The position numbers were made by a program, and so were the translations under genes. From the NCBI RefSeq assembly GCF_004022565.1, contig NZ_CP022987.1, positions 2,914,001 through 2,978,000 on the forward strand: DNA of 64,000 bases, written 5' to 3'. Numbering within the stretch: the first letter of the stretch is position 1; the number at the start of each line of letters is the position of its first letter. Source of the stretch: Pollutimonas thiosulfatoxidans (GTDB lineage Bacteria; Pseudomonadota; Gammaproteobacteria; Burkholderiales; Burkholderiaceae_B). Shown here one piece after another: positions 8,046 through 17,534 of this stretch. The notes under the pieces are model-generated. The model ran no database searches, was not told where the DNA came from, and saw nothing but the letters and a program-made list of their open reading frames with translations.

Positions 8046-8987
8046 ATGAGCGTCATCCTCAATGCTGTATTCCCGCTGTTCGCGCTCATATTGCTGGGCT
8101 ATGTCGCCGCCAAGAAGCGATTGATGGGCCCTGGCGCCGTCGACAGCCTGAACAAGTTTGTGGTGTGGATGGCGCTGCCGGCGCTGCTATTCCAGGCCAT
8201 GGCGGAAATCAGCTGGCAGGAGATCAATCAGCCGGGCTACCTGGCCGGATCCTTGCTCGCCATTGCAGTGGTGTTCGGGGCCTCGTGCCTGCTGGATCGT
8301 CGACGCAACGGCCGCCTGGCCGATGTCAGCATCGAAGCACTGGCCGCCTCGTACTCGAATGCCGGTTTCATGGGCATACCGCTATGCCTTATTGTTTTCG
8401 GCCCTGAAAGCCTGCCGGCCGTCGTCCTGGCTATTTTGCTGACCGCTTGCGTGCTGTTCGCCTTTTCCATCATGTTGATTGAAATCGATCTGCTGCAAAC
8501 GCGCAGCGTATGGCGCACGGCAGGCAAGGTGGGACGTTCGCTGCTGCGTAACCCATTGGTCGCCGCGCCGCTGCTGGGCTTGCTCGTCGCCCTGGTGGGC
8601 CAGCCCTTGCCCTATGCCGTCACGCAGTTCACCACGCTGCTGGGAGCGGCAGCCAGCCCCTGTGCCTTGGTAACCATAGGCCTGTTCCTGGCGCAGGGCA
8701 GTCCAAACGAACGACACGGTGCCGTATGGCGCATCGTCGGCCTGAAGCTGCTGCTGCATCCTCTGGTGACCTTCGTGCTGGTGTATTGGGTATTCCAGAT
8801 GCCGCCCATGTGGGCCGCCGTAGCCGTGCTGCTGGCCGCCCTGCCGGTGGGCACCGGCCCCTTCATGCTGGCCAAGCTTTACGAGCGCGAACCGGGCGTG
8901 ACCTCACGCGCCATCCTGATCTCGACGGTACTGTCCTTGATTACGGTGTCGGCGCTGGTGGCCTTGATAGACGCGCAGATACTCTAG
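8046..8987 (+). CDS. AEC (auxin efflux carrier) family transporter
   Basis: 313 residues with ten predicted membrane segments arranged as two halves, as in the AEC/BART superfamily. Recognisable family features are FALILLGYVAAKKRL at the N-terminus, SLNKFVVWMALPALLF, the ASYSNAGFMGIPL motif in the first half with its conserved asparagine, and LLAALPVGTGPFMLAKLY in the second half. Bacterial members such as MdcF and MleP export or exchange malonate, malate and other organic acids; the substrate here is unknown. It is transcribed divergently from amn and its stop overlaps the convergent phhB-like gene by four bases. Confidence 0.87.
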   Translation: MSVILNAVFPLFALILLGYVAAKKRLMGPGAVDSLNKFVVWMALPALLFQAMAEISWQEINQPGYLAGSLLAIAVVFGASCLLDRRRNGRLADVSIEALAASYSNAGFMGIPLCLIVFGPESLPAVVLAILLTACVLFAFSIMLIEIDLLQTRSVWRTAGKVGRSLLRNPLVAAPLLGLLVALVGQPLPYAVTQFTTLLGAAASPCALVTIGLFLAQGSPNERHGAVWRIVGLKLLLHPLVTFVLVYWVFQMPPMWAAVAVLLAALPVGTGPFMLAKLYEREPGVTSRAILISTVLSLITVSALVALIDAQIL

Positions 8988-9268
8988 GCCAGCTGATCCA
9001 TGAACAACGCCAGGGCCACATCGCGTTCGGTTACGCCTTTGGCATCGTGCGTCGTCAAGGTGACAGCGACCCGCTTGTAGACGTTAGTCCACTCGGGATG
9101 GTGATCGAGCTTTTCAGCCTGCATCGCTACTTGCGTCATGAAGCCAAAGGCTTCATTGAAGTTCTTGAAAATAAAGGTTTTGTGTATGGCGTCGCGGCCC
9201 TCCACCGCCGCCCAGCCCTCCAGCAACAACAATGCAGAGGGCGCGCCGATAAGTTTTAGTTGGCTCAT
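8984..9268 (-). CDS. phhB: pterin-4a-carbinolamine dehydratase
   Basis: 94 residues. The active-site pattern is intact: EKLDHHPEWTNVYKRV followed by THDAKGVTERD, including the two adjacent histidines and the later histidine and aspartate used to dehydrate 4a-hydroxytetrahydropterin. In bacteria the enzyme recycles the pterin cofactor of phenylalanine hydroxylase, but no phhA gene is adjacent. It may also serve as a general pterin repair enzyme. The gene starts at an ATG preceded by GGAGCTCACC, a good ribosome site. Confidence 0.9.
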   Translation of the reverse strand: MSQLKLIGAPSALLLLEGWAAVEGRDAIHKTFIFKNFNEAFGFMTQVAMQAEKLDHHPEWTNVYKRVAVTLTTHDAKGVTERDVALALFMDQLA

Positions 9269-9367
9269 GGTGAGCTCCTTCCAGGTACGAGTATCGCAAT
9301 CTGACGCATGCCTGCGCCAATTCGATTACATAACTTTTTGTATAAAGTCCTGTGACTTTGCGTGGTG

Positions 9368-9396
9368 TTGAGTACTTTTAAGCAACAGTCCATAAT
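9368..9396 (+). promoter_or_regulatory. candidate sigma-70 promoter for glcB
   Basis: TTGAGT (9368-9373) and CATAAT (9391-9396) are separated by 17 bases in the 289-base gap before malate synthase. The rest of the gap shows no other feature I can support. The long leader (about 150 bases) is unexplained. Confidence 0.45.
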
Positions 9397-9557
9397 AGGA
9401 CAGCGCCCGCCTCATCGCGACGACACGGCACCCACCTGCTTCCATCCGCGTCCTGACGACAGTCTACTCGCTCCAGATTACAAAGCCTATACAGACAGGC
9501 TGCCTGGATCCGCCGACTCGTGTGCGCCCGAATTTTTGAACCTTACAAGGAAATGCC

Positions 9558-11717
9558 ATGACTGAAAGAACGTCCTGCGAACGCCTGCAAGTCGCCTCCG
9601 AACTCCACCAATTCATCGAACAGGAAGCCTTGCCCGGCACCGGCCTGACGCCCGCAGCCTTTTGGACCGGCCTGGATGCACTCGTACACGAGCTGGCGCC
9701 CAAGAACCGCGAACTGCTTGCCGAACGTGATCGCCTGCAGGCCGAGCTGGACAAGTGGTATCGCCAGCACCCCGGCCCCATCCAGGATCAAAGCGCCTAT
9801 CAGGCCTTTCTGCGCGAGATCGGATACCTGCAAGATGCCCCTGCCGATGTCAGCATCAAGACCGATCGCGTCGACATTGAAATCACCCAACAAGCCGGTC
9901 CGCAGCTGGTGGTGCCCATCACCAATGCCCGCTATGCTCTGAATGCGGCCAATGCCCGCTGGGGCAGCCTGTACGATGCACTGTACGGCACCGATGCCAT
10001 CTCGGAAGCCGACGGGGCGACCCGCGCCGGCGCCTACAACCCCGTGCGCGGCGGCAAAGTCATCGCGTTTGCGCGACAGTTCCTGGACGAGTCCATCCCG
10101 CTGGCTGAAGGCTCGCACGCCGACGCCACCAGCTATTCCGTGGTGGACGGCCGCTTGCGCGTGACACTGGGCAACGAAACCGAAACCACCCTGGCATCGC
10201 CCGCGGCACTACTGGGTTATCGCGGACGGCCTACACAGCCCGAAGCACTGGTGTTCCGCCACAACGGACTGCACTTCGAAATACAAATCGATCCCACGCA
10301 TCCCATTGGCAAGCAAGATGCCGCAGGCGTCAAGGATGTCCTGATGGAAGCGGCCTTGACCACCATCATGGATTGCGAAGACTCCATCGCCGCCGTCGAC
10401 GCTCAGGACAAGGTATTGGCGTACCGCAACTGGCTGGGCCTGATGAAGGGAGATCTGGCCGAAGAAGTCGCCAAGGGCGGCAAGTCGTTTACCCGCGTCT
10501 TGAATCCCGATCGCGAGTACACCGATCTGGACGGCAAGTCACAGTCGCTGCATGGCCGCTCGCTGATGTTCATACGCAATGTGGGCCACCTGATGACCAA
10601 TCCGGCCATCCTGGACGAGCAAGGCCGCGAGATACCCGAAGGCATCATGGACGCCGTCTTCACCTCGCTGATTGCCATGCACGATCTCAAGGCACGCGGC
10701 AACTCGCGCGCGGGCTCGATTTACATCGTCAAGCCCAAGATGCACGGCCCGGCCGAAGTTGCGTTCGCCGACGAGCTGTTCGCGCGCACAGAAGCGCTGC
10801 TGGGCCTGGCGCCCAATACCATCAAGATGGGCATCATGGACGAAGAGCGCCGTACCAGTGCCAACCTGAAGTCCTGCATCGCTGCCGCGCGTGAACGCGT
10901 GGCTTTTATCAACACGGGCTTCCTGGACCGCACCGGCGACGAAATGCATACCTCCATGGAGGCCGGCCCCATGGTGCGCAAGGGCGACATGAAGCGCAGC
11001 GTCTGGATAGACGCCTACGAAAAGAACAACGTACAAACCGGCTTGGCTTGCGGCTTGCGCGGTCACGCTCAGATCGGCAAGGGCATGTGGGCCATGCCCG
11101 ACCTCATGGCCGACATGCTGGAACAAAAAATCGGCCACCTGAAGGCCGGCGGCAACACCGCCTGGGTGCCTTCACCGACCGCTGCCACGCTGCATGCGCT
11201 GCATTACCATCAAGCCGATGTGCAAGAAATACAGCGCAATATGGAAGGCAAGTCGGAAGCCCTGCTGGACAAGCTGCTGACTATTCCGGTTGCGACCGAC
11301 ACCAATTGGTCCGCAGAAGAAATCCAGCAAGAACTGGACAATAACTCGCAAGGCATCCTGGGTTATGTCGTTCGATGGATAGACCAGGGCATCGGCTGCT
11401 CCAAGGTGCCCGACATCCATGATGTGGGCTTGATGGAAGACCGCGCCACCTTGCGCATTTCCAGCCAGCACATGGCCAACTGGCTACGCCACGGCGTCGT
11501 CGACAAAGCACAAATCGAAGAAACCATGCAGCGCATGGCGGCAGTGGTCGATGCGCAAAATGCGGGCGACCCGCTGTACAGCCCCATGGCAGGCAACTTC
11601 GAGACTTCGGCTGCCTACAAGGCTGCCTGCGACCTGGTCTTCAAGGGTCTGGAGCAGCCCAACGGCTACACCGAACCCTTGTTGCACCAATGGCGCCAGG
11701 TCGTCAAGGCGCAGTAA
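9558..11717 (+). CDS. glcB: malate synthase G
   Basis: 719 residues, matching the long isoform G (about 720) and not isoform A. It condenses glyoxylate with acetyl-CoA to give malate in the glyoxylate and glycolate pathways. Visible family blocks are MDCEDSIAAVDAQDKV, GRSLMFIRNVGHLMTNPAIL, the magnesium/glyoxylate-binding GIMDEERRTSANL, and NTGFLDRTGDEMHTSMEAGP. The start ATG follows ACAAGGAAATGCC. The 3' end overlaps the convergent aminotransferase gene by 14 bases. No isocitrate lyase or glycolate oxidase gene is in the window, so its partner pathway is not shown here. Confidence 0.95.
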   Translation: MTERTSCERLQVASELHQFIEQEALPGTGLTPAAFWTGLDALVHELAPKNRELLAERDRLQAELDKWYRQHPGPIQDQSAYQAFLREIGYLQDAPADVSIKTDRVDIEITQQAGPQLVVPITNARYALNAANARWGSLYDALYGTDAISEADGATRAGAYNPVRGGKVIAFARQFLDESIPLAEGSHADATSYSVVDGRLRVTLGNETETTLASPAALLGYRGRPTQPEALVFRHNGLHFEIQIDPTHPIGKQDAAGVKDVLMEAALTTIMDCEDSIAAVDAQDKVLAYRNWLGLMKGDLAEEVAKGGKSFTRVLNPDREYTDLDGKSQSLHGRSLMFIRNVGHLMTNPAILDEQGREIPEGIMDAVFTSLIAMHDLKARGNSRAGSIYIVKPKMHGPAEVAFADELFARTEALLGLAPNTIKMGIMDEERRTSANLKSCIAAARERVAFINTGFLDRTGDEMHTSMEAGPMVRKGDMKRSVWIDAYEKNNVQTGLACGLRGHAQIGKGMWAMPDLMADMLEQKIGHLKAGGNTAWVPSPTAATLHALHYHQADVQEIQRNMEGKSEALLDKLLTIPVATDTNWSAEEIQQELDNNSQGILGYVVRWIDQGIGCSKVPDIHDVGLMEDRATLRISSQHMANWLRHGVVDKAQIEETMQRMAAVVDAQNAGDPLYSPMAGNFETSAAYKAACDLVFKGLEQPNGYTEPLLHQWRQVVKAQ

Positions 11718-12915
11718 GCACGGCTCCGGCGCGGATCTTGTCGATAACTTCGTCAAGCCGCGCCAGCATCGCGTCGATCTCGTCGGCGCTTACGTTCAGG
11801 GCCGGCATGAAGCGCAGCAGGTTGGGCCGCGGCGCATTCAACAGCAGGCCCTCGGGCGCCCAGTCGCGAGCGGCTTCGACTATGGCGCCCCCGTCGTCGC
11901 GATCCAGCATCAGCGCCCGCAGCAAGCCCATGCCACGCTCACCTTTCATGCCCCACTTGTCCGACAAGGCTTGCAAGCCTTGGGACAACTGCGTGGCCCG
12001 CGCATTGACGGACGCCATGAACCCTGGCGCCGTCAAGGCATCGAATACCGCCACGCCGGCCGCTGTCATCAGCGGGTTGCCGTTGTAAGTACCGCCCTGA
12101 TCGCCATGGGCAAACACGGACACCGCCTCGCGCGCGCACAGCGCTGCCAGCGGTACACCGCCGCCTATCCCTTTACCCAGCGTCATGATGTCTGGTGTGA
12201 TGCCGGAATGCTCGTAGGCGAACAGCTTGCCCGTGCGTCCGAAACCCGTCTGGACCTCGTCCACAATAAGCAGTAGGCCTTGCTCGTCGGCCAACTTGCG
12301 CAAGCCCTGCATGAACTCGGTCGTTGCCGGCACCACACCGGCCTCGCCTTGAACAGGCTCCAGCATGATGGCAACCGTTTGCTCGTCGACCAGCGCGCGG
12401 ACTGAAGCCAGGTCGTTCAGGCGCGCTTTCGGAAAGCCATCGACCTGAGGTGCGAAGATGGTGTCCCAACCAGGCTTGCCCGACGCCGACATGGTCGCCA
12501 GTGTGCGCCCGTGGAAGCTGTGCTCGAAAGTGATGATCTTATAGGCGCCGCCACGATGCAATTGCCCCCACTTGCGCGCCAGCTTGATGGCGCCTTCGTT
12601 GGCTTCGGCACCACTGTTGGCAAAGAAAATACGGTCAAACACCGACGCAGCAGTCAGCCGCGTGGCCAGGGCCATGGAAGGCGCGTTGTAAAACGCCGGC
12701 GAGGGGTTGAGCAACTGCTCGGCCTGCTGGCTCAAGGCCTTGACCACTTGTGGGGGGCAATGCCCCAGGCTGTTGACCGCCCAACCCTGCATGAAGTCGA
12801 GATATCGCTTGCCGGTGTGATCTTCTAGCCACGAGCCCTGCCCGCGCACAAAAACCAGCTCGGGGCGCTTGGTGATATCCATAAGCGCGTCTACGCCCGA
12901 CCGATCAAATTCCAT
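11704..12915 (-). CDS. argD: acetylornithine aminotransferase-like class III PLP enzyme
   Basis: 403 residues from the ATG at 12915 (MEFDRSGVDALMDI), preceded by AGGAT. The sequence has the class III fold markers: LDFMQGWAVNSLGH, FFANSGAEANEGAIKLARKW, FEHSFHGRTLATMSASG, LLIVDEVQTGFGRTGKLFAYE, and the PLP lysine in TLGKGIGGGVPLAAL (near residue 246). These match acetylornithine transaminase (arginine synthesis), though 4-aminobutyrate- and ornithine-type relatives share the signatures. Longer upstream readings run into the neighbouring transporter and are not used. It is downstream of, and in the same direction as, an EamA transporter gene. Confidence 0.82.
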   Translation of the reverse strand: MEFDRSGVDALMDITKRPELVFVRGQGSWLEDHTGKRYLDFMQGWAVNSLGHCPPQVVKALSQQAEQLLNPSPAFYNAPSMALATRLTAASVFDRIFFANSGAEANEGAIKLARKWGQLHRGGAYKIITFEHSFHGRTLATMSASGKPGWDTIFAPQVDGFPKARLNDLASVRALVDEQTVAIMLEPVQGEAGVVPATTEFMQGLRKLADEQGLLLIVDEVQTGFGRTGKLFAYEHSGITPDIMTLGKGIGGGVPLAALCAREAVSVFAHGDQGGTYNGNPLMTAAGVAVFDALTAPGFMASVNARATQLSQGLQALSDKWGMKGERGMGLLRALMLDRDDGGAIVEAARDWAPEGLLLNAPRPNLLRFMPALNVSADEIDAMLARLDEVIDKIRAGAVLTAP

Positions 12916-13003
12916 GTGGCATCCTGTATTCGAAAGAAGTGAAAAGAAGCGTATGTGCAAGCTTGATTTTAGCCCAGCGAGGCACAAGCGCCGTGAGCCA
13001 ACA

Positions 13004-13897
13004 TCAGGGCCTGGATGCCGAACGCATAAGGGCCAGGGCCCTGGCGCCGAATACATTGATGACCAGACCGGCCATGACGATCAGCCCACCAACCCACTGC
13101 ACAGCGGCCAGCCGTTCGTCCAGCAGCACGGCCGAGGACACCAGCCCAATGATGGGAACCAGCAGGCTTAGCGGCGCCACCTTGCTGGCCGGATGATGCG
13201 TCAGCAGCCGCCCCCACAACACATAGCCAACGATCGTAGCCACCAGCGCCAGGTAAATGACAGCACCGACCCCCACGTAGCTGATGCCTGCCAGGCTGGC
13301 CAGCATCAAGTCCGGGCCTTCAAGGAACCACGACAAGACAAGAAAGGGAATGGGCGGAATCAAAGCGCCCCATATCACCAGGCCCACCATGTCGATCTGG
13401 CGGCCGGCCGTCTTGGCCACGATATTGCCCATCGCCCAGCTCAGCGCAGCGAACAAGGTCAGCACAAAACCCAACATCGACATCGTACGGACGTCAGCCC
13501 CCTGATGTATCAATACCAAACCTGCAACAGCCACCAGCATGCCCAGCACATTATGGCGACGCACGCCCTCGCCCAGCAAAAGCGCCGCTATCAGTACCGT
13601 AAAAAATGCCTGTGATTGCAGCACCAGCGACGCCAGGCCCGCCGGCATGCCGACCGACATGGCGGTGAAAAGGAACACGAACTGTCCAAGACTGATCGTA
13701 AGCCCATACAGGACAATGATGCGCCACGGCAAGGCGGGCCGCTTGATGAAAAAAACCGCGGGAAAGGCGACCAATGTAAAGCGCAGCGCACCCAACAACA
13801 AAGGCGGGATTTCGTCCAGCCCCACCTTGATGACAACGAAGTTCATTCCCCACGCCGTAATGACCACCAGCGCGGCCAACCAATCCTTCAAGGGCAT
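13004..13897 (-). CDS. EamA/DMT family metabolite exporter
   Basis: 297 residues with ten predicted membrane segments made of two EamA repeats (about residues 5-135 and 145-285). The first repeat begins LAALVVITAWGMNFVVIKVGLDEIP, the second around LGFVLTLFAALSWAMGNIVAK, and the family end motif PLSLLVPIIGLVSSAVLLDE is clear. The family includes amino acid and metabolite exporters (YdcZ/RhtA/YedA types). It lies 88 bases upstream of the ArgD-like gene in the same orientation, which makes an amino acid-related substrate plausible but unproven. Confidence 0.87.
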   Translation of the reverse strand: MPLKDWLAALVVITAWGMNFVVIKVGLDEIPPLLLGALRFTLVAFPAVFFIKRPALPWRIIVLYGLTISLGQFVFLFTAMSVGMPAGLASLVLQSQAFFTVLIAALLLGEGVRRHNVLGMLVAVAGLVLIHQGADVRTMSMLGFVLTLFAALSWAMGNIVAKTAGRQIDMVGLVIWGALIPPIPFLVLSWFLEGPDLMLASLAGISYVGVGAVIYLALVATIVGYVLWGRLLTHHPASKVAPLSLLVPIIGLVSSAVLLDERLAAVQWVGGLIVMAGLVINVFGARALALMRSASRP

Positions 13898-13984
13898 AGA
13901 GTTCCTTCGCAGCGTGCTTCATGAAAACGGTATTATGCTTCAGGCAAGCACCATCACAAGTCCGTTTTTTACTGCGATCCGATT

Positions 13985-14860
13985 ATGACTGTCTCCATCC
14001 TTAGTCTATACACCTATCCCGTCAAATCATGCGCCGGCATCGCACACTCTGAAGTGGGGCTCAGCCAGGGCGGACTGCATCGCGACCGGCAATGGGTCAT
14101 TGTCGATGGGCACGGCATTTTCATGACGCAGCGGCAGTACCCCAGGATGGCCCTCATACGCCCACACCTTTCTTCCGCCGGCGACCTTACCCTGCATGCG
14201 CAGGGCATGCCGGTGCTGACGGTGCCCTGGCTTACGGACACTTCCGAACCCACCCAGATTCCCGTCACCATCTGGCGCAGTCACACACTGGGGTTCGACG
14301 AAGGTGATGCCGCTGCGAAGTGGCTGAGCGACTTTCTCGAGCTGCCCTGCCGCCTGCTGCGAGTACATCCTGAAGCAGAACGCTGTGCCAGCCCTGATCA
14401 CGTCAATGCGTGGCGCGCACGCCACGAAGATGGAGCCCCTGGTTTTCCCGCAAAACATCGCTTTGGCTTTGCCGATGGCTTCCCCTTGCTGGTCACCAAC
14501 CAGGGCTCGCTGGACGAGCTGAACCAACGCTTGCAGGCCAAGGGCCACGAACCCGTACCGATGAACCGCTTTCGGCCCAACGTTGTCCTGTCCGGCCTGC
14601 CCGCTTACGAAGAGGACTACTTGGCCGGCATGCGCGCGGGTGTCCTGACTTTTGCTTTCGTCAAGCGTTGCGGCCGTTGTCCTGTGCCCAACATTGATCA
14701 CCTCACAGCCAAGGTCGGTACGGAACCGGGCATCACCCTGGCCGAGCATCGCCAGTTTCCAGAAGGCGTGCTGTTTGGCGTCAACGCGGTCGTGGCAGGG
14801 GTCAGCCCGGGAACCCGGCTGGGCATAGGCGACAGCGTCGAGCTCATGTACGACGTCTGA
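13985..14860 (+). CDS. MOSC domain-containing protein (YcbX/mARC type)
   Basis: 291 residues. An N-terminal MOSC beta-barrel domain (LSLYTYPVKSCAGIAHSEV) is followed by the C-terminal MOSC domain with NRFRPNVVLSGLPAYEEDYLAG and the cysteine motif KRCGRCPVPNID. The first cysteine (C229) is the position that binds the molybdenum cofactor in the mARC/YcbX family, which reduces N-hydroxylated compounds. Unlike E. coli YcbX (about 370 residues), there is no C-terminal 2Fe-2S ferredoxin domain, so it must take electrons from a separate protein. It is divergent from the EamA gene and converges on dinB. Confidence 0.87.
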   Translation: MTVSILSLYTYPVKSCAGIAHSEVGLSQGGLHRDRQWVIVDGHGIFMTQRQYPRMALIRPHLSSAGDLTLHAQGMPVLTVPWLTDTSEPTQIPVTIWRSHTLGFDEGDAAAKWLSDFLELPCRLLRVHPEAERCASPDHVNAWRARHEDGAPGFPAKHRFGFADGFPLLVTNQGSLDELNQRLQAKGHEPVPMNRFRPNVVLSGLPAYEEDYLAGMRAGVLTFAFVKRCGRCPVPNIDHLTAKVGTEPGITLAEHRQFPEGVLFGVNAVVAGVSPGTRLGIGDSVELMYDV

Positions 14861-14865
14861 CAGCG

Positions 14866-16041
14866 TCAGTACAGACTCAATTGCCTGGGCTCTTGCGCCT
14901 GCCGGTCACGCTCCAGTTCGGTAATGGACCGCAACCCGCTGACACGTACGCCGAGCAAGCGGATCTTGCGATCCAGAGGAATCCGCTTCAGGCATAAGCC
15001 CGCTGCCCTGTGGATGGCGGCTCCGTCAACAATGGCAGACGGCAAGGTAATGTCGCGGGTCACTGTGCGGAAGTCGTCGAAGCGCAGCTTGATACCGACG
15101 CTGCGGCAGGCGTAGCCCTTGCGCGACAGGTCCGACTCCAGCCGCGTGCATAGTTCCAGGAAGACCTGCGAAAGCAGGGCACGATCGTGGCGCACATGCA
15201 GGTCGCGCTCGAAGGTGGTTTCTCGACTGATCGACTTGGGCTCGGAATGCGTGACGACCGGCCTGTCATCAATGCCGTGTGCAACGCTCAATAACCAGCG
15301 TGCGTAGCTCAGCCCAAAATGCTGCTGCAGCAAATCGGGCGCAGCCTGCGCCAATTGTGCAATGGTTTCGATGCCGATAGCAGCCAGACGCGCATTGGCC
15401 TTGGGGCCTATGCCATTCACCTTGCCCACCGGCAAGGGCCAGATCCGGCCCAACAAGTTGTCTTCAGAAATAATTGTGATGCCGTCAGGCTTATCGAGGT
15501 CGGAGGCGATCTTGGACAACAGCTTGTTGGGAGAGATGCCGATGGAACAGGTCAGGCCGGTGGCCTCGCGCACCGCCGTCTTGATGCGCCGGGCCAGCGT
15601 CAGCGTGTCGTCCGGCAGCAAGGTCAGGTCAACATAGATTTCGTCAATACCGCGGTCTTCGATATGCGGCGCAACGGTTGCCACGGCGTTCTTGAACAGG
15701 CCGGAGTAACGGCGGTAGGCGGCAAAGTCAGTGGGCAACAGCACGGCCTCGGGTGCCAATTGGGCCGCCTTCATCATGCCCATGGCCGAAAACACGCCCA
15801 GCGCGCGCGCCTCGTAAGTTGAGGTGGTCACGACGCCGCGACCGACATAGCCGCGCAGATAGGAGAACTCCCGGCTGCCATCGGCCAGCACGCGCGGCTG
15901 CGCGGCCGACCCTGCACCTATGACCACCGGCCGCCCCCGCAGTTCGGGGTAGCGGAGCAGCTCTACCGAGGCATAAAACGCGTCCATATCGACATGGGCG
16001 ATACGGCGCGGGGCAAGAGTCGGGGTGGGCTCGGGTTCCAT
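14866..16041 (-). CDS. dinB: DNA polymerase IV
   Basis: 391 residues, a Y-family translesion polymerase. Catalytic metal-binding motifs are present: VDMDAFYASVELLRYPELRG at the N-terminus and RGIDEIYVDLTLLP with the D-E pair. The helix-hairpin-helix region GKVNGIGPKANARLAAIGIETIAQL and the little-finger domain (SRETTFERDL) follow. There is no obvious C-terminal beta-clamp motif of the classic QLxLF type other than the terminal RQLSLY, which could serve as one. I see no clear LexA box in the short upstream gap. Confidence 0.93.
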   Translation of the reverse strand: MEPEPTPTLAPRRIAHVDMDAFYASVELLRYPELRGRPVVIGAGSAAQPRVLADGSREFSYLRGYVGRGVVTTSTYEARALGVFSAMGMMKAAQLAPEAVLLPTDFAAYRRYSGLFKNAVATVAPHIEDRGIDEIYVDLTLLPDDTLTLARRIKTAVREATGLTCSIGISPNKLLSKIASDLDKPDGITIISEDNLLGRIWPLPVGKVNGIGPKANARLAAIGIETIAQLAQAAPDLLQQHFGLSYARWLLSVAHGIDDRPVVTHSEPKSISRETTFERDLHVRHDRALLSQVFLELCTRLESDLSRKGYACRSVGIKLRFDDFRTVTRDITLPSAIVDGAAIHRAAGLCLKRIPLDRKIRLLGVRVSGLRSITELERDRQAQEPRQLSLY

Positions 16042-16090
16042 AATGACCGCTGGATGAATACACAGCGGATTATAGGTGAATGCCCGCGGA

Positions 16091-17317
16091 TCATGCCCGT
16101 TGCGTGGTCACCATCCCGGCCAGCATCTGGGCAGTCACGGCTGATAGCGTCCAGCCAAGATGTCCATGCCCGGTGTTATAGAAGACACCGGACCGCTTGC
16201 CAGCGCGCACACGGGGCATCATGTCGGGCATCATGGGGCGCAGGCCCGTCCACGGCACCACGCGCGAGGTGTCGACATTGGGGAAGCTGCGCCGGACCCA
16301 GTCGGTTAGCGGTTGTATGCGGTCAGCGCGTATGTCCTTGTTGTAGCCATTGAACTCCGCCGTACCGGCAACCCGAAAGCGGTTCCGGCCCAAGCGGCTG
16401 GTCACGATCTTTGCCTCTTCGTCCAACAGGCTGATCCATGGCGCGGCCTGGGCACTTCTTTCGTCATCCAGATTGACCGTAATGGAGTAGCCTTTTACCG
16501 GATAGATATTGATGCGATCGCCCAGCATCGCGCCAAAGCGCCGACTTGCTGTCCCGGCACAAATGACGACGGCGTCCACACTAAGCTGTTCTTGCTCGGT
16601 ACCGCCGGCTTGCTTCAGCAAGACACGATGCCCACGGCCCTGAGGCGTAATGGATGTCACCTCGGAATCCATACGAAACTGCACCCCCATACGCTCACAG
16701 GCTTGGGCCAGGCCGCAGGTGAACTTGTGAATATCACCCGTGGCGTCAGAAGGCGTATAAAAGCCGCCATAACAATCGCGCTGTACAGCCGGCTCAAGAC
16801 GCTGGGCTTCCTGCGGATCGACTTCGTGTCGTTCCAGGCCACCCTCACGCAGCAAGGCATTGACCCGGCGCCCCGCCTCAAAGCTTTTGCGGTCGTAATA
16901 AAGGTGCAGTATGCCCCGCTGCTCCAGGTCAAAGTCGATGTCTGCTTCTTCAGCCATCTGATACAGGTGTTGCCGGGCCGCGATGGCCAGCCGGGTCGTC
17001 TCGACCGTGTTCTGGCGATAGTTGGACACATTGCGCATGAACTCCGCCATCCACGAGTACTTGTGCCAGCTGAACGAGGGGTTCACCAACAAGGGGGCGT
17101 CGCGCCGAAACATCCAGCGTATGCCTTTGATCAGGGTGGAGGTGTTGTTCCAGACTTCTGCGTTGCTGGCCGAGAGCTGGCCGCCGTTGGCGTAAGAGGT
17201 CTCCATGGCGCAATAGCGTTGGCGATCAATAACGGTAACTTCGCAGCCCAATTTGCGCAGGGCATAGGCTGAGGTAACGCCGGTAATACCGGCGCCAATA
17301 ACGGCTACATGGTGCAT
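16091..17317 (-). CDS. DadA-like D-amino acid dehydrogenase / glycine oxidase family flavoprotein
   Basis: 408 residues from the ATG at 17317 (MHHVAVIGAGITGV), which carries the FAD-binding GxGxxG. The body follows the DadA family: TSYANGGQLSASNAEVWN, DLEQRGILHLYYD, DATGDIHKFTCGLAQAC and the C-terminal PWTGLRPMMPDMMPRV and NTGHGHLGWTLS. DadA oxidises D-amino acids to 2-oxoacids at the membrane. Here the leader contains a tandem glycine riboswitch (17361-17534), so glycine is a likely substrate or inducer and the enzyme may act in glycine breakdown rather than D-alanine catabolism. No alr/dadX racemase is adjacent. Confidence 0.85.
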   Translation of the reverse strand: MHHVAVIGAGITGVTSAYALRKLGCEVTVIDRQRYCAMETSYANGGQLSASNAEVWNNTSTLIKGIRWMFRRDAPLLVNPSFSWHKYSWMAEFMRNVSNYRQNTVETTRLAIAARQHLYQMAEEADIDFDLEQRGILHLYYDRKSFEAGRRVNALLREGGLERHEVDPQEAQRLEPAVQRDCYGGFYTPSDATGDIHKFTCGLAQACERMGVQFRMDSEVTSITPQGRGHRVLLKQAGGTEQEQLSVDAVVICAGTASRRFGAMLGDRINIYPVKGYSITVNLDDERSAQAAPWISLLDEEAKIVTSRLGRNRFRVAGTAEFNGYNKDIRADRIQPLTDWVRRSFPNVDTSRVVPWTGLRPMMPDMMPRVRAGKRSGVFYNTGHGHLGWTLSAVTAQMLAGMVTTQRA

Positions 17318-17360
17318 GAGAGCGCTCCAATGGAATGGTGGCTGCCGCCTTATGACGGCA

Positions 17361-17534
17361 ACGCCCCATCTGTCTTGGTACCTGAGAGTTTCACTGCCGT
17401 ATCGGCCAGTTCCCCTTCGGTGGGCCACTTTGGGCCGCTCTCCAGATTGTCAGTAGGCATGCAGTCCTGTTGCCTGAGAGTTTCCGGGGCGGTTGCTCCG
17501 TCGGCGCCGGCGTGGAGCCGGTCTCTTCTGCATG
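17361..17534 (-). ncRNA. tandem glycine riboswitch
   Basis: On the minus strand two glycine aptamers follow one another. The first (17534-17458) runs AGAAGAGACCGG ... GGAAACTCTCAGGCAACAGGACTGC. The second (17447-17364) runs CTGGAGAGCGGCCC ... CACCGAAGGGGAACTGGCC ... GAAACTCTCAGGTACCAAGACAGATG. The conserved cores GGAGAG, CACCGAAGGGG and AAACTCTCAGG(C/T) are the hallmark of this class, with a short linker between aptamers as in the known cooperative tandem form. The RNA ends about 45 bases before the dadA-like start, so translation or transcription control of that gene is expected, normally switching on with glycine. Confidence 0.9.
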
